NCBI GenBank assembly: GCA_950022655.1
Contig: OX465590.1
Coordinates: 43,917,718-43,981,717, forward strand
Direction: 5' to 3'
DNA from: Alentia gelatinosa
Taxonomy: Eukaryota > Annelida > Polychaeta > Phyllodocida > Polynoidae
Length of the DNA: 64,000 nt
The position numbers were made by a program, and so were the translations under genes. The notes below the pieces were generated by a model. That model was not told the DNA's origin, did no database searches, and saw only the letters and a list, made by a program, of their open reading frames with translations. Position 1 is the stretch's first letter; each line of letters starts with the position of its first letter. Shown here piece after piece: positions 51,070 through 60,134 of the stretch.

Positions 51070-51660
51070 CGACCGGAATTTTGTTAGTTTCAACATTTGT
51101 GAACGATTGAATCGGTTTTTTTTTCAAATTTGAACATTCGCACAGATATATAGGTACTGCACCACTCGCCATGCTGGTCCCAGACTTACCACTGCATCGT
51201 TCGATAGTGTATCAGTGTTTATCCTACCCCCAATATAAAATCCCATAGGCTTAACATTGAGTTAGTTTCCGTATGCCACGCTGACTGGCATACAGAGTTT
51301 TATATACCACTAGTGGCATACAGAATTTTTGTCACATAATATTCCAAAATCGAGGAGATAGGGCAGGATAAAATCAAAACCTGATTCGTTTAAATATTGG
51401 CCACCGTATTCCACTCCTGGAGTTTTGGCTCCAGACTTCACCCGGCTTCACCTCATGAAGTCATTATGCCAAACTCTAGTCGTGGCATAAGGTGGCCAAG
51501 ATTAAAACTCATCCAGTTTTACGATAGTATCGGCGATAATATAGGAAATGTATAAGCAAGTCAATTCTATGACAATTGTACGACATTTTGTAGGGACGAT
51601 ACTGCTGACGCCGACGACAAGTATTATGCTACCCAGGGGACGTTGAATAAACTATGAACG
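51070..51660 (+). mobile_element. Family M, copy 3 (partial), split by X8
   Basis: AGGTACTGCACCACTCGCCA, CCACTGCATCGTTCGATAG, TATCAGTGTTTA, then X8, then TATAGGAAATGTATAAGC, GACGATACTGCTGACG. Collinear with 59140-59265 in M2. Confidence 0.7.
51216..51526 (+). mobile_element. Bipartite element X8, inserted in M3
   Basis: Module TCCTACCCCCAATATAAAAT to ATAGGGCAGGATAAAATC, with CCCATAGGCTTAACATTGAG. The hairpin is TATTGGCCACCGTATTCCAC, apex GACTTCACCCGGCTTCACCT, CATGAAGTC, returning arm GGCATAAGGTGGCCAAGATT. It ends CATCCAGTTTTACGATAG. It is the same subfamily as X9 (60207-60525). Confidence 0.8.
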
Positions 51661-51868
51661 CCAAAAAGTATCTTGGGATTGTCTTTGATTCCATAGTGTT
51701 GTATAAAATAATGTGCTGTAAGCATGAGATGTATTGATCATTATAAGAGTAACCTAAAGGTCTTATAAGGTGCCATATACAAATACTTTCATTTTTAGAA
51801 TATCTTCTGCCTTGTCATACAGCACTGAATGTAAAAAATAAATAGTCAAGGAAGTTGTTTATTGTTAC
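51661..51868. other. Short unrecognised spacer
   Basis: Nothing recognised. Confidence 0.35.
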
Positions 51869-51869
51869 G

Positions 51870-52463
51870 GTTATCGTATCGTCCAGACCAGCACAAGAAA
51901 CGAAGGAGCTTTAAAGGCGGCGTCCACCAACTACAAGGCTACGACAAGAGCAGACAAGAAAGTTCCTATCGGCACCTTGTCTCAGCCTTGTCGTGAGCAG
52001 AGCAGTGTCGGGACAGCGCTATCGGGCCGTGTCGTAGAGGTCGGTGGTTGCCGAAAAAAAGGCGTCCATGGTCCCGACACACTACGACTGTGATATCGAG
52101 GAAACCACAACACTCCACGACAAAGGTGTGGTCGTAGCAAAAATCGAACATGTTCAATATTGTCGTAACCTTGTCGGAAGGCCCCCGACAGGCCCCCGAC
52201 AAGCTTCCAGTCGCAGCCTGTCATGGCCTTGTCGTAGACTCTTGTCGGGAACTAGGGTCCACGAACCACGACAAGGCTACGATACGCTTTCCAATCGTAG
52301 GTCTGTCGTGGACCTTGTCGGAAAGCCATTGTCGTAGCCTTGTCGTGGTTGGTGGACGCCCCCCCTTATTCAACAGCCCCTTACGTCGTCCAGTAGGTCC
52401 TCCATCGATGTGTTGTATCGTCCAGCCTCACGGACGACAAAATATTATTCAACGGGCCCCCTG
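51870..52463. mobile_element. Family M fragment (M4) split by B5
   Basis: GGTTATCGTATCGTCCAGAC before B5 and TTATTCAACAGCCCC, GTATCGTCCAGCCTCACGGA, ATTATTCAACGGGCCCC after it. These are M-terminal sequences (compare 59310-59356). Confidence 0.6.
51914..52365. mobile_element. Family B MITE, copy 5 (long form)
   Basis: 452 bp, AAGGCGGCGTCCACCAACTA to GGTTGGTGGACGCCCCCCCT region, TTA both sides. Internal order: AGAAAGTTCCTATCGGCAC, CATGGTCCCGACACACTACG, CCACAACACTCCACGACAAA, AAGGCCCCCGACAGGCCCCC, GGAACTAGGGTCCACGAACC. Confidence 0.85.
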
Positions 52464-52797
52464 ATGTCTCAGTCGTAAATTCACACCAAGGCGGTGGTGC
52501 ATTGTGGGTGGCTGTAAACCGGGCCACATACCTCCTTGTGAACGGGTCCCTCGTCTGATCGTCAGCGTTATGACTCGATCTGGGTTCGGGACTCACCGGA
52601 TATCACGTGACACGGGAGATAGGACACGTGACCTCTGACTACTGACGTCACAGGCAGGGTTTTGAGGTTAGGCGTATGCTCCCACTCTCTTAGCTGCTAG
52701 TGGCTGCCTGTGAGAGAAGAAACGTCCGTATTCGTAGGATACTGAATTGAATGTGAAAATGAAGGTGAAGGTCACTAGATACACTTCCGATTTTTGT
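52464..52797. other. Unrecognised stretch
   Basis: Moderately GC-rich to 52650. No gene is recognised, and the 71-codon frame is unsupported. Confidence 0.35.
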
Positions 52798-52887
52798 GTA
52801 AAAATCATGCTGATTGGTTCCCACGATGTAAAAATCATGCTGATTGGTTCCCACGATGTAAAAATCATGCTGATTGGTTCCCATGAA
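52798..52887. repeat. Three perfect 30-bp repeats
   Basis: GTAAAAATCATGCTGATTGG followed by TTCCCACGAT, at 52798, 52828 and 52858. Each contains ATTGG (a reversed CCAAT box). Perfect identity suggests recent expansion. Confidence 0.95.
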
Positions 52888-52889
52888 TA

Positions 52890-53365
52890 CGCAGGTTTCT
52901 GTGGTGGAGAATCTCTGCCCTTTGGGAACAAAATCTAGCCCATATCCCAGATTTTGAAATATCTTAATTTCTTAGTGCTTTCGGGGAGTATTTTATGGTT
53001 TACTTGTAAATAGAGACCCACACACATATATATATGGTAATTAATATCAACTCAGTTCTATTATTTGTTATTTCAAATCAATCATAGTCATAGGGACTAC
53101 TTTCTTCAGTGTATAGGACCTCATGTTTTGCAGGGTTTTGTTTGTCAACATGTCACATGTGCTCACTTTTGGGGGAGTCTAATCAAATGTGGATTCACAT
53201 TATTAAGCGGTTTAAAGCTGAAAAGGAAACAGCTTGATTGTTTGTGAAGCTTATCTGGCAATTAAAATATTTCCCAACTCAAAATATATGAGTCTTTTTG
53301 AGTTTCAGAACTTTTGACATTTGCCTTGTTATGAATCTAAAATGTTAGCTGGTTCCCCATGTCGG
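52890..53365 (-). mobile_element. Family Q, copy 4 (partial, reversed)
   Basis: On the minus strand: GGGGAACCAGCTAACATTTT, AAAGTTCTGAAACTC, GAAACAAACCC-like blocks and CAAAATCTGGGATATGGGC. Compare 6195-6660. Confidence 0.75.
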
Positions 53366-53698
53366 TCCCCACCCCTGTCACTTTTGTTTTGCTTGCGTGC
53401 AAGCATATCCTGTCTGCACCACAAGGAGGCGAGGCGACCAAGAGGATGAACAGATCGTTAATTGCTGTCCACCCCAGCAGACCACCCAGGATAATTTTCA
53501 CGCTGTACACACGTCGGTCAGTCGGTCAGCAGTACATAATCGGTGACCTGCATTGCAGAAATATGGCTGACACTCGCCGACTTTTAGTAGTAAATTGCAG
53601 AGCGTCACTGATTAATTCATGAGTTTTTAGTACACAATGCTGTCACCCTAATAGTCTACATCATTTCACATTTCACAGTGGGTTTGAAATCTGACTTG
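53366..53698. other. Unrecognised stretch
   Basis: An 87-codon frame (53359-53622) is without a recognisable domain or splice pair. Contains CAGTCGGTCAGTCGGT-like short repeats. Confidence 0.35.
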
Positions 53699-53927
53699 GG
53701 GCCCATTTCCATTGGCTGATTTCCCGTCACCGATCTACAGTCAGGAACCACCTACTGACTTCTGGCACTGCTGACCCAAAATTGGTCAATGGAAACGACC
53801 CAGATCGTGAAATGACCCATGACTTTTTATGCTTAGATTAAATGCAATGTGGCACCATCCACCACTGAGTGAAAGCTTGGTCATTGAGTGAAATCTACTA
53901 CCCTGCTATACCGACGCCCAGTTAGAG

Positions 53928-55283
53928 GGGGCGTCCTCCAACCACGACGGCTGCGACACGCGCCGACAAGAAAGTTCCAATCGGTGCCTTTTTTATTTTT
54001 TTTATTGTACAATAAGCAGTACATACAGGCCTCTGCTGCGCAGGTATTCTGGCCAGTTATAGTTGAACAGACTACATTCAGGATACAGTAACAAGTCTCG
54101 TGCTATATGTATACAACAAGGTAAGTATTATTTACATGGTGATAGGATGAGATGAGTTTGGATTGCCTTTGTACCACATAGACATGTATCTATCAGCCGA
54201 GAAATTCGGTAGACTTACTCATACACTGAGTAGACTTTCATTTTAACGTGTTTTTTTGTACTGATATAGTGTGCCTTCCTGTACTTCTAAAGGCAGGTTG
54301 TTCCAGGACGCCATACCATAATATAGTGGACTTCGTTTGTAAAATGAAGTTTTGGGGCGTTTTAGACGGATCAGCCTTTTGGCTTGCTGTCTTGTGACAG
54401 GCTCTGCAGTTGCCTTTTCATTTAGTGCTACCTTCCTCATTAGAAGTAAGTTCATGTATTTGCGTCTGGATTCCAGTTTCTGTACATTGCATACAGCATG
54501 GAGCTCGTCCGTACCAATTTCCCCTATCGTGGTATGCGTACAGATGCGTAAAGCTTGATTCGTTTGCCCCGACTAGGAAATGGCCAGGATAGTCGAAAAT
54601 AGGAGCTATTAATGTTTTATATATATGAATACAAGTCTGCATATATCTATGAATTTTCTTATTTTACATAACTTGAACAGGCGGTGATTGACCCTTTTTA
54701 CGACATTGTTGGTACAGTTTTCCCAATTCATGGTTGAGTCTAGCAGGATACCCAAATAGGTGAAATAGTCACAGTATGGTATTGCTTTGTCATTTATGGT
54801 TACTATAAGTTCTTTGTCATGATAGTCGATGCGTTTTAGCTTTACTTTTGGAGCAAAGAGACATGTCTTCGTCTTTTTAACATTAATAACCATATGTGAG
54901 GATTTACACCAGTCATTGTCACAGTATTGTCGTGAGGAGGGGAGCTGTCGTGACCCCTTGTCGCAGCCTGTCGAGAAGTGCACGCTCCACCTAAATATTA
55001 TATCGTAGACCTCTGCGACAACCTCCCAACACACCACGACACGCCACGCCACGGCTCCAAAATAGAACATGTTCGATTTTGTCGTAACCTTGTCGGAAGC
55101 CCCCCGACAGGCCCCCGACAAGCTTCATGTCGCAGCCTGTCGTGGCCTTGTCCTAGCCTCTTGTCGGGAACTGTGGTCCACCAACCACGACAAGGCTACG
55201 ACAAGGCTTCCAATCGTAGAGCTGTCGTGGACCTTGTCGGAAAGCCGTTGCCGTAGCCTTGTCGTGGTTGGTGGACGCCCCCT
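53928..55283. mobile_element. Family B MITE, copy 7, split by LINE L4
   Basis: AGAGGGGGCGTCCTCCAACC (53927) to TGGTTGGTGGACGCCCCCTC (55283), with CAGT on both sides of the insertion. B sequence is present at 53928-53986 and 54928-55283. Confidence 0.85.
53987..54927 (-). pseudogene. 5'-truncated LINE in B7
   Basis: Minus strand, about 940 bp. 54925-54610 encodes INVKKTKTCLFAPKVKLKRI, YDYFTYLGILLDSTMNWENC-like sequence (YLGILLD is the typical post-palm motif) and RVNHRLFKLCKIRKFI. After a frameshift: YKTLIAPIFDYPGHFL. After a second: RSPLYYGMASWNNLP. The 3' end carries AATAAAAAAAATAAAAAAGG. It is a dead copy with a T/A-rich tail, as expected from target-primed reverse transcription. Where it joins B7, about 12 bp of target seem lost. 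Confidence 0.85.
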
Positions 55284-55361
55284 CTCAGTGGTGCCACCGA
55301 CAGACCTTCTGGGTAACTCAAAAGACCTACACCCTTTTCGTCGGCCAATGGAAACAGACCT

Positions 55362-55626
55362 TCAGGTTGCTAATGCAATGGCTCAGTTTCCATTTCACCA
55401 AACCCTACTTCTTTAACTGTTTCAGGTAATTGATGTCCATTTCTGTATCAGAGTTGGCTGTAGAGCGAACATGCCATATACAGAGTGTTTTTATGTTAAG
55501 TGTAGCACTCATCACATTATCAGTTTCAAATCCACAGTGCATGACAGTGGTGACCTTATCATGGCTGTGGATGTATCCGGAAGTAGTACAATAACTATGT
55601 GGAAACTTCGCCATTTGTACCCTTTA
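55362..55626. other. Short unrecognised spacer
   Basis: No feature recognised. Confidence 0.35.
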
Positions 55627-56353
55627 AGCCCAATACACATCCACCGATTCAGGGTTGAACGATTAGTTCCCAAATCGTATAGGAGTTGGTGAACTTGTTG
55701 CAGGCAAATTACGTAACCCCTCGGCCCGTGTCGGCCATCCAATCAAAGGACATTTAACAACCATCTGTTGTTGGCGAGTGGATTCATCAACATGTTGATA
55801 AACTTTCGGCCACCAATTTAGGAACATCGAATGACTACTCGTAAGCAACAAAATAACATCTGAAGGAGGTGGCTCACTAATCTCAAGCAGGTGGTTTCAC
55901 TAAACGTTGGCTGACTCTTGCCTAGCTATCCTACATCTACTACGGCCGACTCCATTAAGCCTGATGCCCATCTACCGATTCAGGGTTGAGCGATTAGTTT
56001 GCAAATCTTATAGGAGTCGGTGAACTTGTCGCAGGCAAATTACGTAACTCTTCGCTCGATCTGCGGACATTGAGGAGATGGGGTGGTGGATATTAGTCCT
56101 AAACAAATCTGTCTACTAATCGGTGGTTCACCCTTGCCTAGCTGTCCTACATCTACCGACTACGGCTGACTCCGTTAGGATGCCATGGCTGAGACAAATT
56201 ACTGTCCGTTTGTCGCCGACAAAGGTACCTGAATGTTCCGAAATCGGTAGATGGGCATTGGGCTTAGCTGTCCTACATCTACTACGGCCGACTCCATTAG
56301 GATGCCTCACCTGAGTGAGATCACTGTTCCAAAATCGGTAGATGTGTATTGGG
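55627..56353 (-). mobile_element. Family D MITE, copy 8, containing D9
   Basis: AGCCCAATACACATCCACCG through the TTTATCAAC-type hairpin region to CTACGGCCGACTCCA at 55954. It resumes after D9 with AGCTGTCCTACATCTACTAC and ends AATCGGTAGATGTGTATTGG G. Confidence 0.8.
55958..56263 (-). mobile_element. Family D MITE, copy 9 (inserted in D8)
   Basis: 306 bp, AGCCTGATGCCCATCTACCG to CGGTAGATGGGCATTGGGC, TTA both sides. It is the 300-bp subfamily, with CTGCGGACATTGAGGAGATG. Confidence 0.88.
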
Positions 56354-56599
56354 TTTAATTCAAAGATACTCTGTATTATGCCTATAAACTATTTCCAATG
56401 GCCGACTATTCTGCAGATTGGTGAATGGAAACAGGAGAGATGCTACCAATTATTTGTGCATAGATTATGCAATGAGGCCAACAATAAATGATTTCAGTTG
56501 TTATGGACCTGTCAAATGCAGTAGAAACAAGGCATAGAAAGCACCCATCGACTGTTAGACACCAACATGCAGTTGTTGGCCACCACTGACCAACTTATA
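56354..56599. other. Short spacer, C-like remnants
   Basis: AACTATTTCCAATGGCCGAC and GATTGGTGAATGGAAACAGG suggest a decayed C-type element at about 56385-56435. Confidence 0.4.
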
Positions 56600-56907
56600 A
56601 GGCCCGTTTCCATTGGCTGACCAAAACAGCGGAGATTTTTTGAGTTACCCAGAAAGTCTGTTGTTGGTGCCACCGACTGTGCGTCAGTTTTGAAAAATCG
56701 TTCAGGGTAATAGATCTCACTCAGTGACCAAGCTTTAACTCAGCACAGGGTGGTGCCATATTGTATAATATATGCAGAAAGAGTTATAGGTCATTTCACG
56801 AGCTGGGCCGTTTCCATTGACCGATTTTAGGTCATCTGTGACAAAAGTCTGTCTGTGGTTCCTTACTGTAGATCGGTTACGGAAAACTGGCCAATGGAAA
56901 CGGGCCT
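56600..56907. mobile_element. Family C MITE, copy 5
   Basis: 308 bp, AGGCCCGTTTCCATTGGCTG to TGGCCAATGGAAACGGGCCT, TAA-type left flank and TTA right. Confidence 0.88.
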
Positions 56908-57008
56908 TTAGGAGAACTCAATTAAATACTCACTACGTTCTTCAAACTCTGTAAGTATTTCCTACCAAAATATCTCCAACAGATAACAGATTCCATGCAG
57001 TCACACTA

Positions 57009-57655
57009 GCTATGTCTCTATATAAACCCGCTCTACGAGCTCATACTTTCATAATCAGAAACACGATATGAGAGGACGTTCCAACATGGTGAAAACGTTT
57101 CCTTATAGTACTATTTTCCCTTAAGGCCTGGCGTCCACCTACTACATAGAAATTTAGACCTACGATATGGCACCGATACAAAAAGCAAATATCGGAGACA
57201 TATCGGGAAGGTGAAAAATCATAGACATATGTCTAGACATAGTCTGTTTGACGGAGCTGTGGTGTGTTCACAAAAATGTTTTTTTCGAAGAAATCGGGGC
57301 CCGATTTACGGAAATCGGCGCCCCGATTTCCTCGAAGGAGTTCCCAACATATGTCTAGACATGCCAATTCACCATGCACCGTCAGGGGTAGACCCCCATT
57401 TTTCATCAGTGCCTAATCGCAGAGACGTGGTCAACTGCCTAGATATTATGTGACCTTCTGACGCAATTTTGATTTTTTATCGGGAGGTCCATCGGAGACC
57501 ATACCGGAGCCATATCGTAGTAGGTGGACGCCGGGTTTTACTATGTCTCCATATAAACTCGCTCTACAAGCTCGTACTTTCATAGTCAGGAACACGGTAT
57601 GAGAGGAAGTTCCAACATGGTAAAAACGTTTCACTATAGTACTATTTTCCCTTAA
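57009..57655. repeat. 115-bp direct repeat flanking A10
   Basis: 57009-57123 and 57540-57655 are about 88% alike (CTATGTCTCYATATAAACYC, GTTCCAACATGGTRAAAACG, TATAGTACTATTTTCCCTTA). They embrace only the A10 element. Confidence 0.85.
57124..57537 (+). mobile_element. Family A MITE, copy 10, with internal insertion
   Basis: AGGCCTGGCGTCCACCTACT to TAGGTGGACGCCGGG. A 113-bp block (57240-57352) with the palindrome AAATCGGGGCCCGATTT and AATCGGCGCCCCGATT splits the ATGTCTAGACAT core, which is then repeated (ATGTCTAGACATGCC at 57352). Confidence 0.85.
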
Positions 57656-57796
57656 CTGGAGTCCTTGTTGTTGAGTAGCTCAGTGAGTAACTTCGAGCAG
57701 CTCCTTACCTTCTCCTGACGGACATTCATATTTACGGGGCAATAGCAGAGCGCTGATCCTCAACCTATATCTGGGTCATTGACCCTCCCACTAAAC

Positions 57797-57900
57797 CAGG
57801 AAAGAATAATCCCCCGCCATGATGGATGGACGCTTACCACGCTACGGGTCTGCGGTATAGTGAAGAGTGTATTCAGAACCGTATTTTCAGGGTATACCAG
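57797..57900 (-). repeat. Duplicated segment with exon-like frame, copy 1
   Basis: About 95 bp is repeated at 58348-58445 with about 90% identity (CCATGATGGATGGACGCTTA, CCACGCTACGGGTCTG, AGTGTATTCAGAACCGTATT). The minus-strand frame reads ENTVLNTLFTIPQTRSVVSV in copy 1 and the same with M/Q changes in copy 2. A GTAAGC follows the TRSV codons. No acceptor is convincing. Confidence 0.55.
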
Positions 57901-57904
57901 GGAC

Positions 57905-58290
57905 CAGGGCCCCGTTGAATAAAAAAATGAACGATAAAGATAGTATCTTACAAGTCTCGTCAGTGGCAAACTGTAGTATAAAAAATATCGTGGAGGTGGA
58001 CGAGCATTGGACGAGAGGATAAAATGAACGATCGTGAGTGGTGTTGAATAAAAAATTGTTCACTTTGAAAATATCGTTATTTATGGTTCAAGTCTCCTTG
58101 CGGACGACCACGTTTTCGGTGTCGTGGCCGATGTCAAACTCTTTTTTCATGCACTAAATCCATTCCAAATTAAATGATATTTTCAACAGAGATTTCTATT
58201 CATATGTAATACATGTATACCAAATTTCAACATTTATTAATGATTGAAAAAAAAATTTGTGAAATGTTTTGAAAATTACTGAAAAAAAAG
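57905..58290 (+). mobile_element. Family M, copy 1
   Basis: GGCCCCGTTGAATAAAAA, GAACGATAAAGATAGTATCT, TACAAGTCTCGTCAGTGGCA, then TATACCAAATTTCAACATTT. The 3' part is missing relative to M2. Confidence 0.7.
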
Positions 58291-58297
58291 TTTGCTT

Positions 58298-58358
58298 TGG
58301 ATGGGGTTAGAACTCTCATGCTTCGGGTTGAGAGACCAACGCCTAACCTTACAGAAGA
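58298..58358 (-). other. tRNA-derived fragment
   Basis: On the minus strand AGGTTAGGCGTTGGTCTCTC, AACCCGAAGCATGAGAGTTC, TAACCCCATCC resembles the D-to-T region of a tRNA (B-box-like GAGTTCTAACC). The acceptor stem and proper A box are absent. It may be a tRNA pseudogene or the head of a SINE. Confidence 0.4.
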
Positions 58359-58445
58359 ATCCCCCTCCATGATGGATAGACGCTTACCACGCTACGGGTC
58401 TGTTGCATAGTGAAGAGTGTATTCAGAACCGTATTTTCAGGGTTT
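58348..58445 (-). repeat. Duplicated segment with exon-like frame, copy 2
   Basis: See 57797-57900. Here the frame reads ENTVLNTLFTMQQTRSVVSV. Confidence 0.55.
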
Positions 58446-58465
58446 ACCAGACCCCTGGGACCTGT

Positions 58466-58773
58466 TTCACTAGTTTCGTGACATGTCTAGATGGCGTGAC
58501 ATGTCTAGATGGTGTGTCCGGTTTCATAAGAACTATACATTAAACTTCATTTTGTGTGTTCTTGCTTGCACTTTTGGTGCCGCTTTTCATGTCTGTCTTC
58601 ACTTTTGTCACAAAACTAGTGAAACATGTCCATGATGTGTAGATTTGTCTAATTCCTATGTTTGGGGTCTGTCTTTTCCCAAGGGCAGCTACTTGTTTTG
58701 TCACAAAACCAGACAACCCAATCTGTCTGTATGGTGTCACAGACATGTCACGAAACTAGTGAAACAGGTCCCA
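58466..58773. mobile_element. Family N MITE, copy 1
   Basis: 308 bp with TIRs GGGACCTGTTTCACTAGTTT, CGTGACATGTCTAGA and ACATGTCACGAAACTAGTGA, AACAGGTCCC. An internal direct repeat GTGACATGTCTAGATGG occurs twice at 58478-58515. It abuts M2. Confidence 0.85.
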
Positions 58774-59356
58774 GGGCCCCGTTGAATAAAAAGATGAACG
58801 ATAAAAAAAGTATCTTACAAGTCTCGTTGGTGCCAAACCGTAGGATAAATATCTATATTGTAAGCGAACCAGCCTTTGACGAGACGATAAAATGAAAGGT
58901 CGTAAGTGATGTAGTATAAGAAATTGTAAATTTTTAAAATGTCGTCCATTTTGTCGTCCATTTATCGTCACGAGAGACACCTCAAGGGGTGTCGTAGACA
59001 ATGTTTTTCATGCACTAAATCTCATTCAAGTTGAAATATGTTTTGAACAGAGATTGTATGTCATATGCGTGTACCAAATTTCACCATTTTATAAGAATCA
59101 ACCCATTTGTGACAAACATTGTACCATTCGAACCGATCCAGAGGTACTGCACCACTCGGCCTGCTTTTACCAGAAATACCACTGCATCGCTTGTTGAGTA
59201 TCAGCGTTTATATAGAAAATGTACTGAACGATACTGCTGATGACAACGACTAGTTTTATGCTACCGAAAATAAAAAAGGTCGTCTAGAATGTCGTTCATC
59301 GTTCGATATGTCGTATCGTCCAGCCTCACGGACGACACAATTTTATTCAACGGCCC
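58774..59356 (+). mobile_element. Family M, copy 2 (complete)
   Basis: 583 bp from AGGGCCCCGTTGAATAAAAA to TTTTATTCAACGGCCCCC: perfect inverted termini of about 16 bp. The interior shows GACGAT/ATCGTC-rich subterminal motifs. N elements lie on both sides. Confidence 0.8.
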
Positions 59357-59478
59357 CCTGTTTCACTAGTTTCCTGACAAAAGTGTTAGACAGACATGAA
59401 ACTAGGGAAACCCCACTCTGTCCGTATGGTGTCACAGACGCCATCTAGACAAGTCACGAAACTAGTGAAACAGGTCCC
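59357..59478. mobile_element. Family N MITE, copy 2 (deleted)
   Basis: 122 bp, CTGTTTCACTAGTTTCCTGA to AGTCACGAAACTAGTGAAAC, AGGTCCC. The interior is shortened, with GGTGTCACAGACGCCATC. Confidence 0.8.
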
Positions 59479-59499
59479 TGACCACAACAACCGCAGAGA

Positions 59500-59875
59500 G
59501 AGTTTTGGTTTATGGACGCCTTGAGCCCAGAACGATTTGAGCCCTGGATGCCTTGAGCCTTTCTGTGGACGCCTTAAGCCTTTCTGTGGACGCATTGAGC
59601 CTACCCTGTGGACGCCTTCAGCCTAACCCATTTTGGTGGCCTTGAGCTTCTAGGTGTAAAAACTTTGAAAAGTGCACTTATACTGATTTATAGCCATACA
59701 TATATACAACCCTAATCCGTACCCATCTCTATTCTAACCCTAACCCGCCAATCGGAACTAAATGGCGTAGGCTCAAGGCGTCCACGAGGTGGCTCAAGGC
59801 GTCCATAGGGTGGGCTCAAGGCGTCCACGGGGTGGGCTCAAGGCGTCCAGGGGGTGGGCTCTGCCAGCACTTCAT
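59500..59875. mobile_element. Foldback element with minisatellite arms
   Basis: The left arm (59513-59645) repeats GGACGCCTTGAGCC about six times in 21-24-bp units. The right arm (59765-59870) repeats the complement GGCTCAAGGCGTCC about four times. The 110-bp centre is AT-rich. The whole can fold into a hairpin in many registers. Confidence 0.85.
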
Positions 59876-60035
59876 AAGTAGGTCAGTGCCATTTTTGTCA
59901 GCCAATCAGAATTTGTATTCAAAGTAGGTTGGTACATCATTTTATACCACCATACTGTGCCGGTATATATCTAATACCAATACCCTAGCAGAGGTTGGTA
60001 TTTGTGTAACACACTGGCCTAGGTATATAATAAAT
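59876..60035 (+). mobile_element. Dispersed repeat U, copy 2
   Basis: TTTTGTCAGCCAATCAGAAT, TATACCACCATACTGTGCC, AATACCAATACCCTAGCAGA, TTGGTATTTGTGTAACACAC. Confidence 0.55.
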
Positions 60036-60134
60036 CATTTTCTGCCACTTCATGAGCACTTAATTAACAATTCTATATAAACAATGAACAGTGCTTACGC
60101 CAAGATTCTGTTCTAATAATTAGTCAAAAGGTGA

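Larger units (their letters stand above)
53699..55361. mobile_element. Family C MITE, copy 4, split by B7
   Basis: 53699-53925 is GGGCCCATTTCCATTGGCTG to TACCGACGCCCAGT. 55284-55361 is CAGTGGTGCCACCGACAGAC to GGCCAATGGAAACAGACCT. These join to a normal 305-bp C when B7 is removed. Confidence 0.85.

Noticed and set aside
57009..57655. LTR pair around A10
   Set aside because: No TG...CA ends, no primer-binding site or polypurine tract, and the interior is only a MITE.
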